Source: Desulfobacterales bacterium (GTDB lineage: Bacteria; Desulfobacterota; Desulfobacteria; Desulfobacterales; JAFDDL01). From it: a DNA stretch of 64,000 nucleotides. This document shows, piece after piece, positions 1-8,497 of the stretch. The position numbers and the translations under genes were made by a program. The stretch is from assembly GCA_034003325.1 (NCBI GenBank), contig JAVEYW010000001.1, positions 157,838 to 221,837 of the forward strand, in the 5' to 3' direction. How positions within the stretch are numbered: position 1 is the stretch's first letter; each line of letters begins with the position of its first letter. The notes under the pieces are model-generated. The model saw only the letters and a list, made by a program, of their open reading frames with translations, had not been told where the DNA came from and searched no databases.

Positions 1-81
1 TCGGCCATTCTGGTATTGATGGGAACCCTTCTATCAGATCTCTTATACACGATCGTTGATCCAAGGATACGCCTGTCATGA
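1..81 (+). CDS. dppB: DppB-type peptide ABC permease, C-terminal end only
   Basis: This is the last 26 codons of a gene that begins outside the window; the frame ends at TGA 79-81. The visible residues (SAILVLMGTLLSDLLYTIVD then PRIRLS) match the conserved C-terminus of DppB/OppB-type inner-membrane permeases, where a last membrane segment is followed by a D-PR-R motif. The stop overlaps the ATG of the next gene (ATGA), which supports translational coupling in a dppBCDF operon. The identification rests on a short tail plus the operon context. Confidence 0.8.
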   Translation, partial: SAILVLMGTLLSDLLYTIVDPRIRLS

Positions 82-1241
82 TGAATACGAACACGGCACT
101 CCCGCTTTCGCCACCGCTTGAAGCGCCGGCAGCACCGAAACAAACCCCGTTTCAGGCGGTTTGGCGGCTGTTTCGAAAAAACCGCATGGCCGGTATCGGG
201 CTCGTCATTTTCATCGCTTTTTTTGGTATAGCGCTCTTGGGGCTGGCACTGACCTCCGGGCAAGCACCCGCCCTTGATCCCTCCCTCATTCGGTTGCAGG
301 AAAAACTTCGGCCGCCGCTGTCCAAGGCGACCCTGGAAACCTTGCGCCCCGAGGAAGTCCCGCCTTTTGAGTATTATTTCTTCGGCACGGATGATTTGGG
401 ACGGGATGTCTTTGCCCGCATGCTTCAGGGGGCCTGGGTCTCCCTGACCGTGGGGTTCGTGGCGGTGGGCATTTCGGTGTTGATCGGCATTTTCCTGGGC
501 GGCATCGCGGGGTATTACGGGCAGCAGTCCATCACGATTCACCACCTTCTCCTCTCTATTTTCCTTTTGACCGGGCTGGGACTATCCATCGCAACACTGC
601 CGTTTCAAGCTGCCGGCGCCTTTTTGGGATGCGCCTTGCTTTTATTCATCCGATATCGGCATTCTCATTCGAAAAAGAGGCCTTCCCGATTTCAAAGCTT
701 CCTCGCCAGCCCCACCATGACCATCGATACCTTCATCATGCGACTGGTGGACATCATGCTGTGCTTCCCCAGCTTTTTTCTGATACTGACCGTGGTCGCC
801 CTGTTGCCGGCCAGCATTTATAACATCATGATCATTATCGGGTTGACCAGTTGGATGGGCACGACCCGATTCGTCCGGGCGGAATTTCTTTCTTTGCGGG
901 AACTGGATTTTGTCTCAGCGGCCCGGGCGCTCGGCGTCGGAAATTTTCGGATTATTTTTCGGCACATCATGCCCAACGCCATCGCGCCGGTTCTGGTCTC
1001 AGCCACCATCGGCATCGCCGGTGCCATTCTGACCGAAGCGGGGTTAAGTTTTTTGGGATTTGGGGTCCCGCCGCCTCACGCCACCTGGGGAAATATTCTT
1101 TCGGACGGCAAGCGCTTTATTTTTGACGCCCCCTGGTTGACCTTCATTCCGGGCACGGCCATTCTCGTGGTGGTTCTGGCGTTTAATCTCTTTGGTGAAG
1201 GACTGCGCGATGCGCTGAATCCAAGGCTTCGGGAACGATAA
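78..1241 (+). CDS. dppC: DppC-type peptide ABC transporter permease
   Basis: This is the second membrane permease of a dipeptide/oligopeptide importer. Seen: an N-terminal cytoplasmic stretch and a first membrane segment at about residues 38-60, the GTDDLGRDVFAR motif typical of DppC/OppC near residue 104, and the EAA-loop region (ARALGVGNFRIIFRHIMPN) that contacts the ATPases. At 387 aa it is about 80 residues longer than usual DppC. The excess includes a roughly 60-residue hydrophobic insertion at about residues 150-212, between the usual membrane segments, that looks like two extra helices and a basic loop. The start can be ATG 78 or ATG 81. It overlaps dppB by 4 bases and is followed closely by dppD. 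Confidence 0.9.
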   Translation: MMNTNTALPLSPPLEAPAAPKQTPFQAVWRLFRKNRMAGIGLVIFIAFFGIALLGLALTSGQAPALDPSLIRLQEKLRPPLSKATLETLRPEEVPPFEYYFFGTDDLGRDVFARMLQGAWVSLTVGFVAVGISVLIGIFLGGIAGYYGQQSITIHHLLLSIFLLTGLGLSIATLPFQAAGAFLGCALLLFIRYRHSHSKKRPSRFQSFLASPTMTIDTFIMRLVDIMLCFPSFFLILTVVALLPASIYNIMIIIGLTSWMGTTRFVRAEFLSLRELDFVSAARALGVGNFRIIFRHIMPNAIAPVLVSATIGIAGAILTEAGLSFLGFGVPPPHATWGNILSDGKRFIFDAPWLTFIPGTAILVVVLAFNLFGEGLRDALNPRLRER

Positions 1242-1256
1242 CCATTGAAAGCGATC

Positions 1257-2279
1257 ATGGCAAAAACCATTCGGCAAGATTCATCGGCACCCAACGCGCC
1301 GCTGTTGCGCGTTGAGGCGTTAAAGGTCTTCTTTCACGGGGATCAGCATATCGCAAAAGCCGTGGATGGGGTCAGTTTCGAGGTGCGAAAAAAAGAAACC
1401 GTGTGCCTGGTGGGCGAATCGGGTTGCGGCAAAAGTGTTTCGGCATTGAGCATTTTAGGCCTGGTGCCGACGCCGCCCGGGGAAATCGCTGAAGGTGCCA
1501 TTCAGTTCAACGGAATGGCACTACTCAACTGTTCCGAAGAAACGCTGCAAAGAATACGTGGCGACCAGATTGCCATGATTTTTCAGGAGCCGCTAAGTTC
1601 TCTAAACCCGGTCTTTACCATCGGTGCCCAGATTCAGGAAGCCATCGATATTCATCAGGCACCCGGACCAAAGGCATCCCTTGCCAAAACCATCGCGCTG
1701 CTGACCGATGTCGGCATTGCCTCGCCGGCGGAGAGAGTAAACGATTACCCGCACCAGCTCAGCGGCGGGCAGCGTCAACGGGTTATGATTGCCATGGCGC
1801 TGGCCTGCGATCCAGCGCTGATTATCGCGGACGAGCCCACAACCGCCCTGGATGTGACGGTTCAAGCGCAAATTCTCGCCCTGCTGCAAAAAATTAAAAA
1901 AGAACGCGGCATGTCGATTCTTTATATCACGCATGATCTGGGTGTCGTGGGCGACATTGCGGACCGGGTCTATGTCATGTACAGCGGCGTGATCGTGGAA
2001 CAGGGTACCGTCGCGCAGTTGTTTCAAACGCCCCGTCACCCTTACACGCAGGGCCTTCTGGCATCGCTGCCCACGCGCGCCAAACGGGGAAAACGGCTCT
2101 ACAGCATTCCCGGTGCGGTTCCTGACCCCGCGCACAAGCCGACAGGATGCCCGTTTCACCCCCGGTGCCCGGAGGCGATCGAAAATTGCCGAAATGCCTT
2201 TCCGGAAATGTGCGACTATGGCAATGATCATTCGGCACGCTGCCCGGTGTTGTACAACAGGATGAAGGTCACCGCATGA
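1257..2279 (+). CDS. dppD: DppD-type peptide ABC transporter ATPase
   Basis: This is one of the two cytoplasmic ATPases driving peptide import. Seen: Walker A GESGCGKS, signature LSGGQRQRV, Walker B IIADEPTTALD, the H-loop region (ITHDLGVV) and the C-terminal oligopeptide/dipeptide domain with its cysteine cluster (CPFHPRCPEAIENC), which in this family can bind an iron-sulfur cluster. I chose ATG 1257; an in-frame TTG at 1245 would add four residues. The length of 340 aa is normal. Its stop overlaps the ATG of dppF (ATGA), as expected for an obligate ATPase pair. Confidence 0.92.
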   Translation: MAKTIRQDSSAPNAPLLRVEALKVFFHGDQHIAKAVDGVSFEVRKKETVCLVGESGCGKSVSALSILGLVPTPPGEIAEGAIQFNGMALLNCSEETLQRIRGDQIAMIFQEPLSSLNPVFTIGAQIQEAIDIHQAPGPKASLAKTIALLTDVGIASPAERVNDYPHQLSGGQRQRVMIAMALACDPALIIADEPTTALDVTVQAQILALLQKIKKERGMSILYITHDLGVVGDIADRVYVMYSGVIVEQGTVAQLFQTPRHPYTQGLLASLPTRAKRGKRLYSIPGAVPDPAHKPTGCPFHPRCPEAIENCRNAFPEMCDYGNDHSARCPVLYNRMKVTA

Positions 2280-3253
2280 AGGATATGTCCCCACCCCTCC
2301 TGAAGACCGACGCCCTTAAAAAATATTTCCCGATTCGGCGGGGAATTTTGCAGCGAACCACCGGCTGGGTCAAGGCGGTTGACGGCGTGGACCTGAGTAT
2401 CGAAACCGGAAAAACGCTGGGACTGGTGGGAGAAAGCGGCTGCGGGAAATCCACGGTGGCCCGGCTTATTTTGCGTCTCCTGGCGCCGGACGCCGGCACC
2501 ATTTCTTTTAAAGGGCAAGAAATCGCTTCGCTGAGCGAAAAAGAACTAAAACCGATACGAAAGGAAATGCAAATTGTTTTTCAGGATCCGTTCGGATCGC
2601 TAAATCCCCGCATGACCGTTGGCCAATCCATTATGGAGGGCATTCGCCAAACCGCCCCTGCCCCGGGGCAAAGCCGAGCGCAGCATCTTGACGCTTTACT
2701 CCGGATGGTGGGGATATCCCCCGAAAGCGCGGACCGGTACCCCCACGAATTTTCCGGGGGTCAGCGTCAACGGATCGGTATCGCCAGGGCGTTAAGCGTA
2801 TCGCCGTCGCTGATTATCTGTGATGAGCCGATTTCCGCGTTGGACGTATCGATTCAGGCACAAATCATCAACCTGTTAAAAGACCTTCAGGATCAGCTCG
2901 GCGTCAGTTACCTGTTTATCTCCCATGATCTGAACGTGGTGGGTTATTTATGCCACACGGTTTCGGTCATGTACCAGGGGCAAATCGTGGAGCATGCCGC
3001 CAGTGAGGAGATCTTCGAGGATCCGCGCCATCCCTACACCTTGTCATTGCTTGCGGCCGCTCCGGGGTTGCGTATCGGGGAAGCTGAAATGGTTCGCCCC
3101 CCCATCGCCGACGCGCCCGGAAATAATCCCGTTTCGACCGGGTGCCGCTATCTCGGCAAATGTCCTCGGGAAATACCGGCCTGCCGGGAGCCGAATGTCC
3201 CATTTATTCAGGTTAGCCACACCCATTATGTACGATGCCGAAATGCGTTCTGA
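2276..3253 (+). CDS. dppF: DppF-type peptide ABC transporter ATPase
   Basis: This is the second ATPase of the peptide importer. Seen: Walker A GESGCGKSTVARL, signature FSGGQRQRIGIARAL, Walker B LIICDEPISALD, H-loop FISHDLNVV and the C-terminal cysteine-containing oligo_HPY tail (GCRYLGKCPREIPAC). Length 325 aa is typical. The start ATG lies within the stop of dppD, so both ATPases should be made in equal amounts. This ends the operon; no clear intrinsic terminator follows in the 46-base gap before the ZIP gene, so read-through is possible. The periplasmic binding protein is not in the window. Confidence 0.92.
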   Translation: MKDMSPPLLKTDALKKYFPIRRGILQRTTGWVKAVDGVDLSIETGKTLGLVGESGCGKSTVARLILRLLAPDAGTISFKGQEIASLSEKELKPIRKEMQIVFQDPFGSLNPRMTVGQSIMEGIRQTAPAPGQSRAQHLDALLRMVGISPESADRYPHEFSGGQRQRIGIARALSVSPSLIICDEPISALDVSIQAQIINLLKDLQDQLGVSYLFISHDLNVVGYLCHTVSVMYQGQIVEHAASEEIFEDPRHPYTLSLLAAAPGLRIGEAEMVRPPIADAPGNNPVSTGCRYLGKCPREIPACREPNVPFIQVSHTHYVRCRNAF

Positions 3254-3299
3254 TTGATGCCGTATTGTTGAAAAACCTTATCAACCGAGAGGATTTTCC

Positions 3300-4115
3300 G
3301 TGTTAACCAATTGGTTTATCAATTTAAACCCCATCGTGCAGGCATTGATTGCCACCCTATTTACCTGGTTTATAACCGCCGCCGGCGCCGGCCTCGTATT
3401 TTTCTTTAAGACCATTAACCGGAAAATACTGGATGCCATGCTCGGGTTTGCCGCAGGGGTTATGATTGCCGCCAGTTACTGGTCGCTCCTGGCGCCGGCC
3501 ATTGAAATGGCGGAAGGCTCGGGCGTTCCCGCCTGGGTACCGGCGACCTGCGGATTTTTGCTCGGCGGGTGCTTTCTCTGGGGTATTGACAAGGTAATGC
3601 CACACCTGCACCTGGGCTTTCCAATGGCAGAGGCGGAAGGCATCAAAACAAGTTGGCGCCGAAGCGTTCTGCTCGTTCTGGCCATCACCATTCACAATAT
3701 TCCCGAAGGGCTGGCCGTGGGGGTTGCTTTCGGCGCACTGGCCGCCGACCTGCCGTCCGCGTCCCTGGGCGGCGCCATGGCCCTGGCGCTGGGTATCGGC
3801 ATTCAAAACTTCCCCGAAGGCACGGCCGTTTCCGTGCCGCTTCGCCGGGAAGGGTTTTCGCGCCTGAAAAGTTTCTGGTACGGCCAACTTTCCGGCATTG
3901 TGGAACCGATAGCCGGCGTCACAGGCGCCATGGCCGTCATTTATATGCGGCCCATTCTCCCCTATGCACTGGCATTTGCTGCTGGGGCAATGATCTATGT
4001 GGTCATTGAGGAGTTAATCCCGGAATCTCAACTTGAAAAAAATACGGATCTGGCGACCATGGGGGCGATGGCAGGATTTGCAGTGATGATGACATTGGAT
4101 GTCGCATTGGGATGA
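3300..4115 (+). CDS. ZIP family metal transporter (ZupT/GufA-like)
   Basis: This is an inner-membrane transporter of the ZIP family, which moves zinc or other divalent metals toward the cytoplasm. Seen: about eight hydrophobic segments over 271 aa, and the two family metal-site helices: [14 protein letters not shown], and [13 protein letters not shown] in the paired helix, where N replaces the first metal-contact residue found in some members. A short acidic/histidine region (MPHLHLG) lies in the central loop. The start is GTG 3300 behind a GAGAGGA ribosome site. The metal specificity cannot be read from the sequence. Neighbours do not suggest a dedicated metal operon. Confidence 0.88.
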   Translation: MLTNWFINLNPIVQALIATLFTWFITAAGAGLVFFFKTINRKILDAMLGFAAGVMIAASYWSLLAPAIEMAEGSGVPAWVPATCGFLLGGCFLWGIDKVMPHLHLGFPMAEAEGIKTSWRRSVLLVLAITIHNIPEGLAVGVAFGALAADLPSASLGGAMALALGIGIQNFPEGTAVSVPLRREGFSRLKSFWYGQLSGIVEPIAGVTGAMAVIYMRPILPYALAFAAGAMIYVVIEELIPESQLEKNTDLATMGAMAGFAVMMTLDVALG

Positions 4116-4213
4116 TCCAATCATGATCCAATCATTGACAAAACCATTTCTCAGCCGTTAGACATGCTCAGGTTAACTCAAAACCCAATCAAAACGAAAC
4201 CGCCAGGAAAACC

Positions 4214-5539
4214 ATGATGATTAAAATATACACCTATCCGTCCAAATCGGCTGAAAAGCGCGTCTCCGCCGTTTCCAATCGCGGCCTATCCTTCAGCAAA
4301 AAAGACCACGCCGATGTACTGCGTATTCTACAAACCGTTCAAAAAAAGGGCGATAGCGCCCTGATTCACTATGTCAACCGGTTTGACGCGCCGAACCTGA
4401 AACTCTCGGATCTTAAGGTGAGCAATGCCGAGATGGCGGAAGCCGCCGAAAAAGTGGATGCGGATTTCTTAAAATCCCTGAATCGAGCGGCTTTTCAGAT
4501 CGATCAATTCCACCGGCGTCAGGTCCGCCAGTCCTGGATTCAGACGGACCGGCCCGGTACCCTGTTGGGGCAGCTCGTTACCCCGGTGGATGCGGCCGGC
4601 ATTTATGTGCCGGGCGGCAAAAGCGGCAAAACCCCGCTGGTCTCATCCGTGCTGATGGGCGCCATTCCTGCCAAAATCGCGGGCGTCAAGCAGGTTGTCA
4701 TGGCAACGCCGCCCACGGCGGAGGGCGGGGTGAGCCCCTATCTGCTGGCCGCGGCAAAAAAAGCGGGGGTAAATGCGGTTTATAAAATCGGCAGCGCCTG
4801 GGCCATCGCGGCGCTGGCCTACGGCACCCAAACCATTCCCAAGGTGGATGTCATTGTCGGCCCCGGAAATATCTATGTCACGCTTGCCAAAAAAATCGTA
4901 TCCGGCACCGTCGGCATCGACATGATCGCCGGCCCCAGTGAAATTCTGGTGCTTGCCGACGACACCGCCGATCCCGCCTTTATCGCGGCGGATCTCTTGA
5001 GCCAAGCCGAACATGATGCGTTGGCATCGGCTATTCTGGTAACAAATTCCAAAAAAATAGCCGCCGCCGTAGCCGGGGAAATGGAAAAACAACTGGCCCA
5101 ACTGGATCGCCGGGAGATTGCCGAAGCCTCCCTTGCTGCTTACGGCGCGATCTTTGTTGTTCAGGAAATGGCCAAGGCCGTAACCCTTGCCAACCAGTTT
5201 GCGCCGGAGCACCTGGAACTGATGGTTCAAAATCCTTTCGACTATATCGGAAAACTGCGCAATGCGGGCGCCATCTTCATGGGTCACTACACACCGGAAC
5301 CGGTGGGAGATTATATGGCAGGCCCCAACCATGTCCTGCCGACAGCCGGCACGGCCCGGTATGCCTCAGCCCTATCGGTGGACAATTTCATTAAAAAAAC
5401 CAGCATTCTTCATTATGACCGGGAAGCGTTTCTGGCAGAAGCGGAGGATATCATTCGGCTGGCTGAAATTGAGGGCCTCGGCGCTCACGCCCGATCCGTC
5501 AGGGTACGGTTGAAATCTGAAACTCCGGCGGATTCATGA
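4214..5539 (+). CDS. hisD: Histidinol dehydrogenase
   Basis: This enzyme oxidises L-histidinol to L-histidine in two NAD-dependent steps, the last reactions of histidine synthesis. Seen: the zinc and substrate-site region SQAEHDALASAIL, the signature GPSEILVLADDTADPAFIAAD, the catalytic EHLEL (APEHLEL) and the C-terminal GPNHVLPTAGTAR. Length 441 aa is normal. ATG 4214 or 4217 could start translation. The gene stands apart from other his genes. Its 3' end overlaps the convergent osmC-like gene by 41 bases, an unusually deep tail-to-tail overlap. Confidence 0.95.
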   Translation: MMIKIYTYPSKSAEKRVSAVSNRGLSFSKKDHADVLRILQTVQKKGDSALIHYVNRFDAPNLKLSDLKVSNAEMAEAAEKVDADFLKSLNRAAFQIDQFHRRQVRQSWIQTDRPGTLLGQLVTPVDAAGIYVPGGKSGKTPLVSSVLMGAIPAKIAGVKQVVMATPPTAEGGVSPYLLAAAKKAGVNAVYKIGSAWAIAALAYGTQTIPKVDVIVGPGNIYVTLAKKIVSGTVGIDMIAGPSEILVLADDTADPAFIAADLLSQAEHDALASAILVTNSKKIAAAVAGEMEKQLAQLDRREIAEASLAAYGAIFVVQEMAKAVTLANQFAPEHLELMVQNPFDYIGKLRNAGAIFMGHYTPEPVGDYMAGPNHVLPTAGTARYASALSVDNFIKKTSILHYDREAFLAEAEDIIRLAEIEGLGAHARSVRVRLKSETPADS

Positions 5540-5891
5540 TCGCTTTTTTCACGGAACATTGACCAACGACTCGAATTAACGTTTTTTTATATTTTTCAGG
5601 AAATTCATCGGGCAGGTGAATGTGAATGCGAACGGTTTCCAGCCTGCCCTTTTCTTCATGATAATCGCTCAGAAGGGACAATCGTATGTTGTCCGTCGAA
5701 ATCTTTCTGGCTTCGCAAAAGGAAAGCACATAAAACCCGGCGCAGGTGCCCAACGCGCTTAGAAAAAGATCAAACGGGCCGGGAGCCGAATTTTCACCGC
5801 CATCCGCCACGGGCTGATCGGTTTGGACCGTAAAGCCATTGAATGTTGCGTTGATTTTTTTGCCACCTTCAAACCTAATATCAAATTCCAT
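5499..5891 (-). CDS. OsmC/Ohr family protein
   Basis: This is a small (130 aa) cytoplasmic OsmC-fold protein. Members reduce organic peroxides with a pair of reactive cysteines. Seen: the conserved GTCAGFYVL segment with the first cysteine (about residue 49) and the second cysteine in GQCSVKKAI (about residue 112), plus the PFDLFLSALGTC region that is characteristic of the YhfA-like OsmC branch. No signal or membrane segment is present. It is transcribed alone and converges on hisD. The function is likely thiol-based detoxification; the substrate is unknown. Confidence 0.85.
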   Translation of the reverse strand: MEFDIRFEGGKKINATFNGFTVQTDQPVADGGENSAPGPFDLFLSALGTCAGFYVLSFCEARKISTDNIRLSLLSDYHEEKGRLETVRIHIHLPDEFPEKYKKTLIRVVGQCSVKKAIMNPPEFQISTVP

Positions 5892-6118
5892 TCATCCCTC
5901 ACTTTGGTTAACTGCATTCCGCCATGCCGGTCTCCTGTCCCGAACAATTTTGAGAAATCTAATCGTAACAGCGCGTTGTTGTCAAAGGAAAACGCTTGAC
6001 ACCTTTTTCATCCCCCTGATAGCGTCAAAATTCACTCCGAAAGGCAGCGGTAATCGCCAACGAGCACGCCGGCCTCGGCATTTCAAACGCGTTTTTTTGA
6101 TGGCGGCAAAATAAGGCC

Positions 6119-7036
6119 ATGGTTAAACACAACATTTTCCAAATTATTCGTGATCGATATGACGGGTTAAGCCATACCTACCAACATATTGCCGAATTCA
6201 TCATGAACAATATGGAAACAGCCATCTTTGCGTCTCTCGGGGAATTATCCAAACGAACCGGCGTCTCGGATGCCACCCTGATCCGCTTTGCCCGCGAGCT
6301 TGGATTCAAAGGCTTCCAGGACATGCGGGAAGCCATGGCGGCCTATATTCGAGGGGTTATATACCCGTCGCATAAAAAGCAATCGGCTTTCGATCAAAAA
6401 GAAATCCCCGTTCTGGAAAAAGTCTGGAATATGGACATTGAATTCATCAACCAGACCATGGAAGGCATTGACCGGGAATGGTTCAAAAGCGCCATTGACG
6501 TCATTGCCAGTGCCGAGCGAATCTACGCCATGGGATGGGGCACCTCGTCATTTCTGGCTGAATTTCTTTGCTTCCAGTTGGATCGACTCGGATATAACGC
6601 CGTGGCCCTGGTGCGGGAGCGCCGCCCGCTCATTGAACGCATGTTATACCTTAAACGGGGAGATGTGCTGATTGTATTTGACTTTCAGCTCTATATTCAT
6701 GAAGTGGTGGAAGCGGTGGAATACCTGCGAACCCATGTGGAAGGGGTCAAAGTGATTACCATCACAAGTGATGCCACAGCGCAGATCGTTCAATATGCGG
6801 ATTACAGTTTTTTTTGCGTCTTCTGGGCGGTAGTGGGCAGAAGCGAGGCGCTCATGGGCTCCTTAAGCGCCCCCATGAGCCTGATCAATGCCATCTGCGA
6901 GGCCGTCATTGCCAAAGCACCGGATAAGGCAAAAGAATCTCTTGAAAAAATAGAAAAAGACGTCATGAACAATCCGGCCCGGTTCTACCCGTACAGCAGG
7001 CGAACCGTCAAAATGAGGGAAAAGGAGGGGCCCTAA
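6119..7036 (+). CDS. MurR/RpiR family transcriptional regulator
   Basis: This is a DNA-binding regulator with an N-terminal HTH_6 domain (about residues 1-77; SKRTGVSDATLIRFARELGF is the recognition region) and a C-terminal SIS sugar-phosphate-binding domain (about 125-270; GWGTSSFLAEFLCFQLD is the SIS glycine/serine loop). The family senses phosphosugars and controls sugar or amino-sugar genes. The length of 305 aa is normal. The next gene on the same strand is the branched-chain aminotransferase, 211 bases away, with no sugar genes nearby, so its target cannot be named. An ATG 6119 start follows a weak AAGG site. Confidence 0.87.
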   Translation: MVKHNIFQIIRDRYDGLSHTYQHIAEFIMNNMETAIFASLGELSKRTGVSDATLIRFARELGFKGFQDMREAMAAYIRGVIYPSHKKQSAFDQKEIPVLEKVWNMDIEFINQTMEGIDREWFKSAIDVIASAERIYAMGWGTSSFLAEFLCFQLDRLGYNAVALVRERRPLIERMLYLKRGDVLIVFDFQLYIHEVVEAVEYLRTHVEGVKVITITSDATAQIVQYADYSFFCVFWAVVGRSEALMGSLSAPMSLINAICEAVIAKAPDKAKESLEKIEKDVMNNPARFYPYSRRTVKMREKEGP

Positions 7037-7247
7037 ATAAGTTTTGATCTTGATTTGCTTTGGGAATTTTGCCATGTGAACTTCAACGGACCGGCTGAAT
7101 ACCCCTTAGCCCGAATCGCTTCGACCACACCCATGGGCTGTGGTCTTTGTTGTCTTAACGATGCGATTAATACCGGCTTTCAATCTGTGTTCGGGTTACA
7201 ACAACCATTACAGTCATGGAATTTTTATCACGGGAGGTAATAGTATT

Positions 7248-8312
7248 ATGGCTATCGCCATCAAAAAAGCGGACACCCTGAAGCCCAAGCCCGCAACCGA
7301 GAAACTCGAATTCGGCACCCTCTTTACCGATCACATGTTTAACATGGATTATAATCCTGAGGAGGGATGGCATAATCTCCGAATCGAACCGTATCGTCCC
7401 ATTGTCATGGATCCGGCCGCCATGGTACTGCACTATGCCCAATCGGCCTTTGAAGGGTTAAAGGCTTATCATACGCCATCCGGGAAAATTCAGCTGTTTC
7501 GGCCGATGGAAAATCTTAAACGGATGAACCACTCCTGCCGGCGCTTATGCATTCCCGAAATTAATGAGGCCGCTGTAATGGATGCCATGAAAAGACTCAT
7601 TCAACTGGAAAAAGACTGGGTGCCGACAACACCGGGAACCTCTCTTTATATTCGGCCCACCGTTATCGCCATGGATCCCTTCCTCGGCGTGCGAGCTTCC
7701 CACACCTACCTTTTCTATATCATTCTCTCTCCGGTGGGCGCCTATTATGCGGAAGGATTCAACCCCGTTAAGATCTGGGTAACCAAGGACTATGTGCGTG
7801 CGGCCAGGGGCGGTATCGGTGAATCCAAGGCCTCGGCCAACTATGCGGCCAGCCTCTATGCCGGTGAAATCGCCAAAAAAGAAGGCTACACGCAGGTGCT
7901 GTGGCTCGATGCGGTCGAGCAGCGCTTCGTGGAAGAAGTCGGCTCCATGAATATCTTTTTCGTGATCAATGATGAAATCATCACCCCTGCGCTGAACGGC
8001 AGCATTCTGCCCGGCATTACCAGAAAATCGGTCATCGAACTGGCGGCCACATGGGGAATGAAGGTTTCGGAAAGAAAAATCGCCATCGACGAGGTCCTTA
8101 ACGCCCACGCGAGCGGCAATCTTAATGAAATTTTCGGCACCGGCACGGCGGCCGTTATCTCGCCCGTTGGGACCCTTAAGTATGGCGACAAAGTGATCAG
8201 CGTGGGCGATAGCCGTGTCGGGCCTATTTCCCAGAGACTCTTTGACGAGCTAAAAGCCATTCAGTACGGCGAAGCGCCGGACACCCTGAACTGGATCGAG
8301 CCGGTCGTATAA
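7248..8312 (+). CDS. ilvE: Branched-chain amino acid aminotransferase
   Basis: This is a PLP enzyme that interconverts leucine, isoleucine and valine with their 2-keto acids. Seen: the class IV fold features of the longer BCAT type II: QSAFEGLKAY, the PLP lysine in GIGESKASANYAASL, EEVGSMNIFFV, and the phosphate-binding EIFGTGTAAVISPV. The 354 aa length fits that subgroup. I chose ATG 7248 because a strong GGGAGG ribosome site lies at about 7232; the open frame extends upstream to 7140, but those residues do not resemble the family. It is followed by an inverted repeat that may terminate transcription. Confidence 0.94.
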   Translation: MAIAIKKADTLKPKPATEKLEFGTLFTDHMFNMDYNPEEGWHNLRIEPYRPIVMDPAAMVLHYAQSAFEGLKAYHTPSGKIQLFRPMENLKRMNHSCRRLCIPEINEAAVMDAMKRLIQLEKDWVPTTPGTSLYIRPTVIAMDPFLGVRASHTYLFYIILSPVGAYYAEGFNPVKIWVTKDYVRAARGGIGESKASANYAASLYAGEIAKKEGYTQVLWLDAVEQRFVEEVGSMNIFFVINDEIITPALNGSILPGITRKSVIELAATWGMKVSERKIAIDEVLNAHASGNLNEIFGTGTAAVISPVGTLKYGDKVISVGDSRVGPISQRLFDELKAIQYGEAPDTLNWIEPVV

Positions 8313-8338
8313 TGGTGGGATCGACACGCCTCAACGGC

Positions 8339-8419
8339 GGCATGGCCGATTCGAAAGGGACCGATTTCTACTCCGGGGCCATACCCCATCTTTACGGCCC
8401 CTGGAAAAACGGCCATGCC
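8339..8419. repeat. Nested inverted repeat between convergent genes
   Basis: An outer dyad (GGCATGGCCG at 8339-8348 and its complement at 8410-8419) encloses a second dyad (GGGGCC at 8375 and GGCCCC at 8396). It sits between the ends of ilvE and the dynamin-like gene. It could act as a two-way terminator, although no T-tract follows, so this is an inference from position and symmetry. Confidence 0.45.
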
Positions 8420-8497
8420 AAGCACCGGGCAATTACGTGGCTGGCGTTGATCACGCAGGTTTCATCAAGGGTGCGAATACGATAGACCGTTTAAATT

